From the NCBI GenBank assembly GCA_937927775.1, contig CALBEF010000077.1, forward strand, positions 1 through 44,712: a stretch of 44,712 nucleotides of DNA, written 5' to 3'. How positions within the stretch are numbered: the stretch's first letter is position 1; each line of letters begins with the position of its first letter. The notes under the pieces were generated by a model. That model did not search any database. It had not been told where the DNA came from and worked only from the letters and a program-made list of their open reading frames with translations. This document shows positions 15,889 to 24,294 of the stretch, one piece after another. Made by a program: the position numbers and the translations under genes. Source of the DNA: an uncultured Anaerolineae bacterium. Lineage in GTDB: Bacteria; Chloroflexota; Anaerolineae; J036; Brachytrichaceae.

Positions 15889-17289
15889 CTAAACCAGGTT
15901 GGGCTGATAGGACGGCAGCCAGACATTGAATGTTGTCCCCGCGCCGACGGCGCTCTGGACTTCAATATCGCCGCCGTGGGCCTCGATGATTGATTTGGCG
16001 ATCGCCAATCCAAGCCCGGCGCCGCCATGCGCTCTGGAGCGCGATTTGTCCACGCGGTAAAACCGCTCGAACACATGCGGCAAATCTTCTTCAGGAATGC
16101 CGACGCCGGTGTCGCTGACGCTGAGCAGCACCATGCCGGCGTCGGTGCTTGTGCCGGCCAGCCGAACGGCGCCGCCGTCGGGCGTGTGCTTGATGGCGTT
16201 CTCAACGAGATTCAACAGCACCTGCTTGATTCGGTCCGCATCGCCATGCACGACAAGCTCGCCCGTGACGAAAGCCTGAACAGACACCCGGCCATCCGCC
16301 ACGATATTTCCGCTGCGCGCCACGGCTGTCACCAGCGGCGCCAGGTCAACCGGCTTGCAGTGCATGGGCAGCATGCCGGCGTCGGCCTGCGACAACAGCA
16401 GCAGGTCGCTGACCAGCCGCGTCATACGATCCGCCTCGCTCGAAATCGCGTCAAGCGATTCGCGGTCTGCGCAGCCCATGGCGCGCAGCAGGTCCACGTT
16501 GCCGCGAATAACGGTGAGGGGGGTGCGCATCTCGTGCGACACGTCGGCCACAAACCGTTGCTGCGAGCGAAACAGGTCGCCCAGCCGGTCCAGCATCTCG
16601 TTGAACGCCAGGCCAAGCCGGCCCACCTCATCATTTGCGCGGACATCCACCCGGCGGTCAAGATCCTGGGTCCGGTAGATCTCCATCGCGGCGCCTGTGA
16701 TGCGCTCCACGGGCAGCATGGCGCGACGGGCCAGGGCGGCCCCCGCAACCGACGACACGATCAGCCCGATTGCGCCCACCGAGAGGAGCGTGATCAGCAG
16801 CCCGCGCGTGGCGCGATTGACATGTTCGAGCGATGTGGCCACCTGCAGGTAGCCGAACAATTGACCTGACTTCTGGCCGACCAGGGGATAGGTGTACACC
16901 CGAATTGGCGGCGCCTTGGCGTGGTGCGCGATCGTGAATATGGGATGTTGCTCGGCCACCGGTTTGTCGCGCATGGTCTTGATCACCTCCGGGTCGAGGT
17001 GCTGGGTGAAGCTGATCATCGATGACGCCAGAATCTGGCCGTCGATGCCGATCGCTTCCACAAACACGGCGCGAAAAATATCCAGTTCGGGCAGTCGGAT
17101 AACACGCTCTCCATCCTGAAACCCGCCGGCCGAACGTGAAGCGATCACCGAGGCCGATTCCTCCAGCGTAGCGTCAACCTGCTGGATGAGCGTTAGGGAC
17201 ACGATTGCATAGACGCCGACGCCGAACAACATCAGGGCAAGCGCAAACACAGCGCTATACCAGATGGCGAGTTGCGTTCGGATCGACAT
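15889..17289 (-). CDS. Membrane sensor histidine kinase (orphan)
   Basis: 466 residues. N-terminal membrane segment (about 8-35), an extracytoplasmic sensing region of about 130 residues, a second membrane segment (about 163-186), HAMP linker, HisKA box with the phosphorylated His252 in SHEMRTPLTV, and an HATPase_c domain with N-box NLVENAIKHT, G1 DTGVGI and G2 GLGLAIAK. It autophosphorylates and would pass phosphate to a response regulator, but none is found in the window: the next genes are a PDZ protein and a methyltransferase. The start is the first Met before the membrane segment. Confidence 0.93.
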   Translation of the reverse strand: MSIRTQLAIWYSAVFALALMLFGVGVYAIVSLTLIQQVDATLEESASVIASRSAGGFQDGERVIRLPELDIFRAVFVEAIGIDGQILASSMISFTQHLDPEVIKTMRDKPVAEQHPIFTIAHHAKAPPIRVYTYPLVGQKSGQLFGYLQVATSLEHVNRATRGLLITLLSVGAIGLIVSSVAGAALARRAMLPVERITGAAMEIYRTQDLDRRVDVRANDEVGRLGLAFNEMLDRLGDLFRSQQRFVADVSHEMRTPLTVIRGNVDLLRAMGCADRESLDAISSEADRMTRLVSDLLLLSQADAGMLPMHCKPVDLAPLVTAVARSGNIVADGRVSVQAFVTGELVVHGDADRIKQVLLNLVENAIKHTPDGGAVRLAGTSTDAGMVLLSVSDTGVGIPEEDLPHVFERFYRVDKSRSRAHGGAGLGLAIAKSIIEAHGGDIEVQSAVGAGTTFNVWLPSYQPNLV

Positions 17290-17349
17290 CGATGTGACGA
17301 TAAGTTGTTATGCTGAGAGAGGGATGAGGATGTGTAAAGTGTCGCGGGT

Positions 17350-18177
17350 TCAGGCTGTGGCAAACACGATCATGCGCGGGCTGCCTTCTGTGTAGGCGCT
17401 CAAATCGTAGTCGCCGCGCCAGTCCCAGCCGGCAAATCCGGCGCACAGCAACAGCAACTCCATCTCGTGTTTGAACACGTGTCGCAACCGGAACCCGGCC
17501 TTTTCGACGCGCAACACTTCATTCGAGCCGGCAGCGCGCTCCTCGAAGCGATAGCTCAACCGCTGTTCCTGGCGCGCCCACAGCACGCGACTGTGAACAT
17601 ACTTGTCCACAATGGTGTTCCGGTCGGGATCGTTCAGCCGGGCTTCGAATTCGTAGGCGGTCTCGTCGGCGGCGTCGGGCTGGTACGACAATTCGTCGTT
17701 AGGCGGCAAGTCCACGATCAGCAGACCGCCGGCCCGCAGCCTGGCATGACACGCGCCCAGCACCGCCAGTTGGCTTTCGCGGGAGAGGTTGTGCAGGAAG
17801 GTGTTGAGCGCGATGATCGCCAGGTCAAACGCGCTGCCGTCTTTGCCCGGCGCCAGCAGCGTCCGCAGCCCGGTGACATCGGCCGCCAGCAGATCGCACC
17901 GGCCGCCGGCCACGTTCGCCAGTCGTTGACGGGCGCGCTGCAACATCGGCTCCGAGGCATCCACGCCCAGCACGTAATGGCCGGCTGCCACGAGCGGCGC
18001 CATGACCCGGCCCGTGCCGCAGCCCAACTCCAGGATGCGCGCCACGCCGGCCCTGGCAACCTGCCGGGCTGCCTGTAAATACATGGGCACATCGGGCGTG
18101 TAGCTGGCGTGCTGCAGGTCGTAGTAGCGCGCCAGCACGGCATACGCCGCAAATGACTCTTGTTCAGATATGATCAT
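17350..18177 (-). CDS. SAM-dependent methyltransferase (class I)
   Basis: 275 residues. Rossmann methyltransferase with motif I ILELGCGTGRV (about 47-57), acidic VDAS for the ribose and motif IV/post-I FDLAIIALNTF. The N-terminal YYDLQHA segment is common in small-molecule methyltransferases. The substrate cannot be told. The start MIISEQESF is preceded by a TATACT box 23 nt upstream; the longer frame would cover the divergent promoter region. It lies 60 bp upstream of the histidine kinase on the same strand and may be co-transcribed. Confidence 0.85.
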   Translation of the reverse strand: MIISEQESFAAYAVLARYYDLQHASYTPDVPMYLQAARQVARAGVARILELGCGTGRVMAPLVAAGHYVLGVDASEPMLQRARQRLANVAGGRCDLLAADVTGLRTLLAPGKDGSAFDLAIIALNTFLHNLSRESQLAVLGACHARLRAGGLLIVDLPPNDELSYQPDAADETAYEFEARLNDPDRNTIVDKYVHSRVLWARQEQRLSYRFEERAAGSNEVLRVEKAGFRLRHVFKHEMELLLLCAGFAGWDWRGDYDLSAYTEGSPRMIVFATA

Positions 18178-18200
18178 AGCCTCTGCCGCAGCGGGGGAAG

Positions 18201-18206
18201 AGTATA
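18201..18206 (-). promoter_or_regulatory. -10 box of methyltransferase
   Basis: Minus-strand TATACT 23 nt before the ATG at 18177; weak -35. It is nested with the plus-strand box at 18219 in a 102-bp divergent region. Confidence 0.45.
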
Positions 18207-18218
18207 GCGCGCTGCCTT

Positions 18219-18224
18219 TATAAT
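18219..18224 (+). promoter_or_regulatory. -10 box of PA14 surface protein
   Basis: Perfect TATAAT about 55 nt before the ATG at 18280. No good -35. Confidence 0.45.
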
Positions 18225-18279
18225 CCACAGCGTTCGACGCTTGCAAGCCTGCGTGGCCGGCCATCAGTGGGGCAAAGGC

Positions 18280-19872
18280 ATGAATAACTTCAACCAGGTG
18301 GAAACAGAACAAGTCCCGGCGCCGATACTCGAAGAGGCGGCGCCCAGGCAGTACGTCATCGCCGGTGTTGTGGCCACGCTGGCTATTGTCCTGCTCTGCG
18401 TGCTTGGTGTGCTGCTGCTCACCAGTGGCGCGTTGTTCGGCCAGCCGTCGCCGACGCAGGAGCCGAGGGAGCGCCCGAGTGTGACGATCATCGGCAACGT
18501 TGAGGCCGACGCTCCTCTCGCTATCCGGGGCACGGGCTTCGCCCCAAATGAAAAGGTGGATCTCTATGTGGCTGCGTCGCCCCAGGCTTCGTTTGACAGT
18601 TTCGCGCAGATCGGCGCGGCGGTCGCCGGCGCCGACGGTGTCATCAACGTCACCGGCCTGATGCTTCCCCGGGGCGATGCGCGCACCCTGTACCTCATCG
18701 CGCGCGGCAGCAGCAGCGGGTTCTCGTCGCCGGTGACGATCACTGTGTCCGGCATCACGCCTGTCCCCTCAGCCACGCCACTGCCAGAAGTCACTCTGAT
18801 CCCGACCGTTCCCCCGCCGACTGCGACGCCACAGCCGCCGACGCCCACTCCACCGCAACAGCCTCGACCTACTGCTACGCCTGTTCCATCGCCGACGCCA
18901 ACCGGCACACCTGATCCGAATGCCGTGGGTGTATGGGTAGGTCGTTACTACGACAACCGCGACCTGATCCCGCCGCCTGTCTTCACGCGCTACGACGGAG
19001 TGCTGCGGTTTGATTGGCGCTCCGGTTCGCCGGGGCCGGGTGTTCCCAACGACAACTTCTCGGTGTTGTGGACGCGCAATGAGGAGTTTGGCGCGTCGAA
19101 CAACTATCAGTTCACCCTGTCTGTGGACGACGCCGCGCGGGTGTATGTGGATGGGGCGCTGATCATCGACGAATGGCGCATCGGCGGCCTGCGCACGGTC
19201 ACAGCCAGCCGCTTCATCAGCAGGGGGATGCATCAGATTCGGGTTGAGTATTATGAAGCGACCGGCAATGCTTCCATCTCGCTCGATTGGGCGGTCAGCT
19301 ATGCCGGCTGGATTGGCCGCTATTACAACACGCCGAACTTGAGCGGGCCGGTGGTGTTAATCCGCGACGACGCGGACATCAATTTCGATTGGGGTCTGAA
19401 CTCGCCGGCGCCCGAAGTCAACCCGGATAACTTCTCGGTGGACTGGACGCGCCGCGTCAACTTCCCGCTATCGGCCAACTATGTCTTCACGGCTGAGGTG
19501 GACGATGGCGTACGCATCTTCGTGAACGGCGTCACGGTGCTGGACAACTTCAACACCACCGGCAGCCGCACCATCACCGGCACGATCTCGCTGGGCGCCG
19601 GCCAGCACGACATTCAGGTGCAATACGTCGAGCGCACCGGCCAGGCCAGGATCAGAGTGTCATGGGCGCCCATCATCCAACCGCCCACACCCACGCCGAC
19701 CGACACGCTGACGCCCACGCCGACGGAGACCGGAACGCCAACGGAAACCCCGCCGCCAACCGACACGCCCACGCCCACAGAGACGCCGCTTCCGCCGACC
19801 GACACGCCCACGCCCACCGAAACGCCACAACCGCCGACCGACACGCCTGAACCCTCGCCGACAGCGTCTTGA
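18280..19872 (+). CDS. Membrane-anchored double PA14-domain protein
   Basis: 530 residues. Cytoplasmic tail of about 23 residues, one membrane helix (about 24-50), a beta domain (PSVTIIGNVEADAPLAIRGTGF), a Pro/Thr-rich linker (about 175-220), then two tandem PA14 repeats (WVGRYYDNRDL... and WIGRYYNTPNL...; each with DNFSV, DDAARVYVDG or DDGVRIFVNG), and a final region of about 60 residues of Pro-Thr repeats (TPTPTET type). PA14 domains bind carbohydrate at the cell surface. The start is the ATG at 18280 with a G-rich region upstream. It ends 15 bp from the convergent metallophosphoesterase. Confidence 0.88.
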   Translation: MNNFNQVETEQVPAPILEEAAPRQYVIAGVVATLAIVLLCVLGVLLLTSGALFGQPSPTQEPRERPSVTIIGNVEADAPLAIRGTGFAPNEKVDLYVAASPQASFDSFAQIGAAVAGADGVINVTGLMLPRGDARTLYLIARGSSSGFSSPVTITVSGITPVPSATPLPEVTLIPTVPPPTATPQPPTPTPPQQPRPTATPVPSPTPTGTPDPNAVGVWVGRYYDNRDLIPPPVFTRYDGVLRFDWRSGSPGPGVPNDNFSVLWTRNEEFGASNNYQFTLSVDDAARVYVDGALIIDEWRIGGLRTVTASRFISRGMHQIRVEYYEATGNASISLDWAVSYAGWIGRYYNTPNLSGPVVLIRDDADINFDWGLNSPAPEVNPDNFSVDWTRRVNFPLSANYVFTAEVDDGVRIFVNGVTVLDNFNTTGSRTITGTISLGAGQHDIQVQYVERTGQARIRVSWAPIIQPPTPTPTDTLTPTPTETGTPTETPPPTDTPTPTETPLPPTDTPTPTETPQPPTDTPEPSPTAS

Positions 19873-19887
19873 GATGCGCGCTCCGGC

Positions 19888-20940
19888 CTATGCCTCGAAC
19901 ACAACGATTTCGGGCGAGGTGCCCAGCCGGATCGGCGTCTCAGACTCGCCGCAGCCCGACGACACGTACACGGCTCCCTGCGGCAGGTAGCGCAGTCCAC
20001 GATACAGGTCGGTCTTCACCGGCACGCCGAAGCCCGGCAGGAACGGCAGATAGATCTGCCCGGCATGTGTGTGGCCGAACAGGAAAACCGCCGCGCATTG
20101 ATCCGGCTTGACCTTCGTCATCACATCTGGATTGTGGCCGAGGAAAATGGTTGTGCGCAACGGGTCGGCATGCCCGAATGCGCGCGCGACATTATCGCGA
20201 TCGGCCCACAGCTCATCAACGGCGACCAGTTGATGCCGCGCTCCCAGCGGCGCGCATTCGTTCCTGAGCACGCGAATGCCGTAGCCGGCCAGCAGCGGCT
20301 CCAGTTCCGGCGTCACATCGGGGCCGGGCAGCCCATAGTCGTGATTGCCCAGAACCGCAAACACGCCCAGGCGCGCGCGCAAGTTGCGCAGGGGGTGAAA
20401 CAAATCATCGAGTGTGTGGCCGTCCAGATGCCCGACGAAATCTCCGCCGATCAACACCACATCCGGGAATTGCGCGTTCACCAGATCGACCACCCGCGCC
20501 AGCCACTCGGCGCGCTTGTAGCGCCCGGCGTGCAGATCGCTGAAGAAACACACGCGCAGCGGCTGCGCCGGCTCAGCGCCTGCCGTCTTCTCGTGCGCGG
20601 CGGGGCGCGCGCGAAGTTCGAGTTTTCTGACGTTCAATCGGAACGGGGCGACAAATCTGGCATAGATGCCGAGGCCGGCAAGCCCGGCCAGCGCAGCGCC
20701 CGCCAGCGCCAGTTCGAGTTGCGCGGTGAGCGTGCCATAGACGGCAAGGATCATGCCGGCCGGCGCGATCGCCACCGTCGCGTTTGCGCTCAACGCAATC
20801 AGCCGGCCCACGATGGGCAGAAACCACTCGGTCAGGAACGACGAGGGCATGTGCGCCGAGCGGGATGAATACACGACCGGGGCCATGACTTGCAGGCCCC
20901 GGCGCGTCAGGCGATCTTCCCTGCGAGATTCGATGCTCAT
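19888..20940 (-). CDS. Membrane-associated metallophosphoesterase (YkuE/YaeI-like)
   Basis: 350 residues. Two hydrophobic segments (about 37-62 and 73-92) precede a calcineurin-like phosphoesterase domain with all dimetal motifs: FFSDLHAGR, GGDFVGH, GNHDYG, GHNPD and GHTHAGQ. Related enzymes act on membrane phosphates such as UDP-diacylglucosamine-like or other lipid substrates; the substrate here is unknown. The start MSIESRR lies 9 bp after the potD-like stop, so the pair is likely one transcript. Internal Met codons near residues 19 and 31 are alternatives. Confidence 0.88.
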   Translation of the reverse strand: MSIESRREDRLTRRGLQVMAPVVYSSRSAHMPSSFLTEWFLPIVGRLIALSANATVAIAPAGMILAVYGTLTAQLELALAGAALAGLAGLGIYARFVAPFRLNVRKLELRARPAAHEKTAGAEPAQPLRVCFFSDLHAGRYKRAEWLARVVDLVNAQFPDVVLIGGDFVGHLDGHTLDDLFHPLRNLRARLGVFAVLGNHDYGLPGPDVTPELEPLLAGYGIRVLRNECAPLGARHQLVAVDELWADRDNVARAFGHADPLRTTIFLGHNPDVMTKVKPDQCAAVFLFGHTHAGQIYLPFLPGFGVPVKTDLYRGLRYLPQGAVYVSSGCGESETPIRLGTSPEIVVFEA

Positions 20941-20949
20941 GCGTATCGA

Positions 20950-22122
20950 CTACTGGCCGACGCCGACTTCTGTCCAGGCGCGGTCGTACAGCGCCTGCGT
21001 GTCGCCCTCGAAATGCTTCAGGAACTCCAGCCGGCTGCCCCAGGCTTTCACGTCCGGGTAGATGGTCTTATCCTGCGCCATAGCCGGGTCGATCAAGCCC
21101 TGGCGAAGAGCCTCGCTGTTCGTAGTGGGATACCCCAGCCGGTTGGCGTTCTCTGCCGCAATGTCGGGGCGCAGCATGAAGTTGACGAAAACTTCAGCGG
21201 TGTATTTGTGCGGGGCGCCGATCGGGATGCACCAACTGTCCTGCCAGATCGTCGCGCCGTCTTCCGGGATGACGTACCTGATGCTGCTCTTTTGCTGCGC
21301 GGCCACCAGCGCGTCGCCGGGGTATGTCATGGCGACAACGACATCGCCTGCCACGAGATTGTCGCGCGCCACGATGCTGTCGTAGTAGCCGGCCACGTGC
21401 CGTTTGTGTTCCAGCAGCAGGTTTTTGGCCGCCTCAATTTCATTCGGGTCTGTGCTGTTCGCGGAGTGCCCCAGATAACGCAGCGCCGCGCCGATCGTTT
21501 CGCGCTGGTCGTTGAGCAGGCCGATTCGTCCCTTGATCGCGTCCGCCGGATCGAAAATGTCGCGCCAGGATGTGATCTCGCCATCCACGCGGCTGGTGTC
21601 ATAGGCGATGCCGGTAGTGCCCCAGAAGTATGGCGCGCTGTATTCCTGATTGGGGTCAAAGTAGAGATTGAGATATGCTGCTCCGACGTTGCTGATGTTT
21701 GGCACATTGGCCCAGTCGATCTTGTCTAACATGCCCGCTCGGATCATCTTCTCCACCATGTAATCCGAAGGCACGACGAGATCGTAGCCGGGGTTGCCGC
21801 CGGCCTGGAACTTGGCAAACAGCGACTCGTTGTCCTCGAAAGAGTCGATGATGACCTTCACGCCGTATTCCGCCTCGAACTTTTCGACGACTTCGGGCGC
21901 GATGTATTCTGACCAGTTATAAATTGACAGTTCCCGCGACAGCCGGCTGCGATCCACGCCATCCTGCGCCGCAGGCTCGGCTTGTGTGGATGCCGGCGCC
22001 GCCGTCGGCGGCGCGACAGTCACTGTCGCCGGCCCACCACACGCGGACGCCAGCAGGACAATTGCGCCGGCCAGCGCCGCCGGCGCGCGAAACCACCCGG
22101 TCAGGTTTGACTCGTTCTTCAT
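20950..22122 (-). CDS. PotD-like spermidine/putrescine-binding lipoprotein
   Basis: 390 residues. Lipoprotein signal with lipobox ASAC (Cys about 28), a low-complexity Ala/Pro/Thr linker, then a periplasmic-binding fold with LSIYNWSEYIAPEVV, YDLVVPSDYMVEKM, YFWGTTGIAYD, TYPGDAL and EDGATIWQDSW, all typical of PotD/PotF polyamine receptors. The acidic and aromatic ligand residues appear kept. No potA, potB or potC is visible: it is the first gene of its transcript, with a metallophosphoesterase after it, so the transporter must lie elsewhere or the protein acts as a sensor. The 5' leader contains a strong hairpin. Confidence 0.9.
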   Translation of the reverse strand: MKNESNLTGWFRAPAALAGAIVLLASACGGPATVTVAPPTAAPASTQAEPAAQDGVDRSRLSRELSIYNWSEYIAPEVVEKFEAEYGVKVIIDSFEDNESLFAKFQAGGNPGYDLVVPSDYMVEKMIRAGMLDKIDWANVPNISNVGAAYLNLYFDPNQEYSAPYFWGTTGIAYDTSRVDGEITSWRDIFDPADAIKGRIGLLNDQRETIGAALRYLGHSANSTDPNEIEAAKNLLLEHKRHVAGYYDSIVARDNLVAGDVVVAMTYPGDALVAAQQKSSIRYVIPEDGATIWQDSWCIPIGAPHKYTAEVFVNFMLRPDIAAENANRLGYPTTNSEALRQGLIDPAMAQDKTIYPDVKAWGSRLEFLKHFEGDTQALYDRAWTEVGVGQ

Positions 22123-22155
22123 TTCAACTTTTGCGCTCCTTGCTGAATCTTAAAC

Positions 22156-22183
22156 GCGCCGCGCGTCACATGGCGCGCGGCGC
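22156..22183. other. Strong GC hairpin in potD-like leader
   Basis: Perfect 10-bp inverted repeat GCGCCGCGCG / CGCGCGGCGC with an 8-nt loop, 34 bp upstream of the potD-like ATG. On the plus strand a T-run (CTTTTTCTT) follows a few bases later. It could be a leader structure or terminator; function unknown. Confidence 0.6.
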
Positions 22184-22335
22184 ATCCGCTTTTTCTTCCA
22201 TTCATTCACGGGCATTGGCTCGTCACCTGAACCATGCCCCGGCTGCAATCATACAATGCCGGTGTTGCGCGCGGCGCGATTGTGGGGCAGGCCGCCGGCT
22301 TGCCCTGCCCCCTGCATTATTGCCCCGGCGCTTCC

Positions 22336-22344
22336 TGGTAAGAT
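22336..22344 (+). promoter_or_regulatory. Extended -10 promoter of polysaccharide deacetylase, probably leaderless
   Basis: TGG-TAAGAT with the box ending 8 nt before the ATG at 22353. Confidence 0.5.
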
Positions 22345-22352
22345 GTCTTATC

Positions 22353-23141
22353 ATGCGCACGCTCATTGTTTCACTGCTTGTGTGGGCTGTATCCTTCGCG
22401 TCCGTTCGCGTCATGGATGCCCGCGCGCCGGCCGAGTCTGATCCGCCCGCGCAGATTGCCGTCGTCCCGATTCTGATGTATCACCATGTCGGCGGGCGCG
22501 CCGGCCGCTATCACGTGCCGCAGGCCGTGTTCGACTGGCAGATGGACTACCTGGGCCAGAACGGTTTCACGGCGGTCAGCATCGAGCAGATTGCCGTTGC
22601 GTTGACCGGTGGCCCGCCACTGCCCCCTAAGCCGGTCGCCATCACCTTCGACGACGGCTGGCGCCGCCAGGTGACGGCGACCCTGCCGGCGCTGACACGC
22701 AACAACCTGCGCGCCACGTACTTCATCATCTACAGCCACGCCGAGCGGTACAGCGGCTTCATGAACTTCGATCAGTTGCGCCAGTTGCGCGACGCCGGCA
22801 TGTGGATCGGCTCGCACACCGTCTCGCACCCGCATCTGCCGGGGCTGGCAGACAAGCATCTGGCGTTCGAGCTGCGCGCGTCCAGAGAGGCGCTGGAAGC
22901 TGTGATCGAGCAGCCGGTAACGACACTGGCCTACCCCGGCGGCGCGTATGACGCGCGCGTGATGCGGGCGACGCAGGAGGCCGGCTATCTCGCCGCCGTC
23001 ACAGTCCGAGGCGGATACGAGCAGCGCAGCGATGCGCTGTACGCCCTGCGCCGGTTTGAAGTGAACGGGGCATGGTCGAAAGAGCGATTCATTTCGCTGG
23101 TCGAGGCGCCCTTTGCGCCGCCGGCGCAACCAGAACCTTGA
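22353..23141 (+). CDS. Secreted polysaccharide deacetylase (CE4/NodB)
   Basis: 262 residues. N-terminal signal peptide or anchor (MRTLIVSLLVWAVSFAS). NodB homology domain: PILMYHHVG, motif 1 ITFDDGW, motif 2 SHTVSHPHL (metal His pair), motif 3 LAYPGGAYD. It removes acyl groups from cell-surface or environmental polysaccharide in a metal-dependent way. The ATG at 22353 begins a clear signal sequence and is preceded by a -10 box, so the much longer upstream frame is not used. It is alone on its strand, between the potD-like gene and the convergent isomerase group. Confidence 0.9.
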   Translation: MRTLIVSLLVWAVSFASVRVMDARAPAESDPPAQIAVVPILMYHHVGGRAGRYHVPQAVFDWQMDYLGQNGFTAVSIEQIAVALTGGPPLPPKPVAITFDDGWRRQVTATLPALTRNNLRATYFIIYSHAERYSGFMNFDQLRQLRDAGMWIGSHTVSHPHLPGLADKHLAFELRASREALEAVIEQPVTTLAYPGGAYDARVMRATQEAGYLAAVTVRGGYEQRSDALYALRRFEVNGAWSKERFISLVEAPFAPPAQPEP

Positions 23142-23175
23142 AACCCCGGCGTCTGCGAAGGAAGCCAACCTATTC

Positions 23176-23319
23176 TCAGCGTGAATAGAAGTTATTCACC
23201 AGGCGTTGCGTCAGCGATTGTCTCTGAATCTCGACCTGCTCCTCGGCCGTGTCCTCGCGGCCAGACTGCTTGCGAGGATTCAGCGTGTGTTTTTTGCGCC
23301 TGCGACAGGCTGCCGGCAT
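23176..23319 (-). CDS. Possible small basic protein, 47 residues
   Basis: An ATG 9 bp after the stop of the sugar isomerase-like gene opens a 47-codon frame on the same strand. The N-terminal half is strongly basic (MPAACRRRKKHTLNPRKQ), the C-terminal half amphipathic and rich in Glu, Gln and Arg (AEEQVEIQRQSLTQRLVNNF). About 70% of codons end in G or C, like the real genes here. I do not recognise it. It may be a genuine small protein of the same transcript or the 3' relic of a lost gene. Confidence 0.4.
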   Translation of the reverse strand: MPAACRRRKKHTLNPRKQSGREDTAEEQVEIQRQSLTQRLVNNFYSR

Positions 23320-23328
23320 ATTCGTCAC

Positions 23329-24156
23329 TCACTTCCCGGCCAGCGGCAACAGGCTGTCGTGCATGATCTTCGCCGCCTTCTTCGGCGGCATGGCCCACAG
23401 CTTCTCGCTGAACATCTCGATCGAGAAGTAGCCGCGATAGCCGTGCTTCTCCAGTTGCCTGAAGATGCCTTTGAGGTCGAGGCAGCCCTGGCCCGGCAAC
23501 GCGCGATCGCTGTTGCAGTCCGACAGTTCGCCCGGCTTGTCGGCCATGTCGTCCACGTGCACGTGCCGGATCATGGCGATGTTCTCCGGCGTCAACTGGT
23601 CGAACTTGGTCGGCGTGCAGTGGTAGTGCGCCGGGTCGAACAACACGCCCACGTTGCCGGCGCGCGCGCGCCGGGCAATCTCCGCCGCCGTGCGCAACGA
23701 CTTCACCACCGGCGACCAGTTGAACTCCAGGCACAGCGTCACGCCGGTCGGCTTGATGCGCTTTGCCAGTTGCGCGAACACTTTGGCGATCACGCCCAGC
23801 GGGTCTTTCACAGCGGCCAGATCGTCCGGCCCGTCAGTGCCAACGACCATGCAGCGCGCGCCCAGTTCGCCCAGCAGCCTGGCGTTCTCCACCAGCAAGT
23901 CGTGATTTGCTTTGCGGACATCCTCCGGCGCAAACACGGCCACATGCGTCTCGAAGCCGCCGATGCAGCGCAACTGGTAAGCGTCCAGCAACTGCTTCAC
24001 GTCGGCAACCGTATGGCCCTGGGCCAGGTAGTCTTTCACGTGCTTCAGCGCGAACTCTACATTCTCGAAGCCGGCCGCGTGGTAGGCAGCCAGGCATTCC
24101 TCGAGACCGTAACGCATCGTCGAAACCGAGTTGATGGCAAATTGAGATGTTTTCAT
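23329..24156 (-). CDS. Xylose isomerase-like TIM-barrel sugar isomerase/epimerase
   Basis: 275 residues. AP-endonuclease-2 / IolE-like fold: VEFALKHV near the start, a metal-site Glu in LCLEFNW, Asp/His in FDPAHYHC, His in HVHVDDMADKP, and the terminal Glu in YFSIEMFSE. Such proteins isomerise or dehydrate inositol or keto-sugars. It is downstream of a Gfo/Idh/MocA dehydrogenase on the same strand, a common pairing for oxidation then isomerisation of sugars or inositols; the substrate is not determined. The two genes are separated by 137 bp filled with heptamer repeats. Confidence 0.88.
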   Translation of the reverse strand: MKTSQFAINSVSTMRYGLEECLAAYHAAGFENVEFALKHVKDYLAQGHTVADVKQLLDAYQLRCIGGFETHVAVFAPEDVRKANHDLLVENARLLGELGARCMVVGTDGPDDLAAVKDPLGVIAKVFAQLAKRIKPTGVTLCLEFNWSPVVKSLRTAAEIARRARAGNVGVLFDPAHYHCTPTKFDQLTPENIAMIRHVHVDDMADKPGELSDCNSDRALPGQGCLDLKGIFRQLEKHGYRGYFSIEMFSEKLWAMPPKKAAKIMHDSLLPLAGK

Positions 24157-24162
24157 GGCAGG

Positions 24163-24211
24163 GGTCAGAAGTCAGGAGGCAGATCACAGACGACAGATGA
24201 CAGATCACAGA
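24163..24211. repeat. NNNCAGA heptamer repeat upstream of the isomerase
   Basis: Seven consecutive 7-bp units ending CAGA or CAGG (GGTCAGA, AGTCAGG, AGGCAGA, TCACAGA, CGACAGA, TGACAGA, TCACAGA), beginning 6 bp upstream of the isomerase ATG. Confidence 0.85.
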
Positions 24212-24245
24212 CAGACGATGGGCGCTCTCACAGGAGCCTGCCGCC

Positions 24246-24294
24246 AATACGCAATACGCAACACGCAATACGCAATACGCAATACGCAATACGC
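24246..24294. repeat. AATACGC heptamer repeat abutting an oxidoreductase stop
   Basis: Seven units, six AATACGC and one AACACGC. The last base is the first base of the complement of the oxidoreductase stop codon (24294-24296). Confidence 0.92.

Noticed and set aside
24163-24294. Repeat arrays as a CRISPR array
   Set aside because: Units are 7-8 bp without unique spacers; CRISPR repeats are 20 bp or longer with similar-length spacers, and no cas gene is present.
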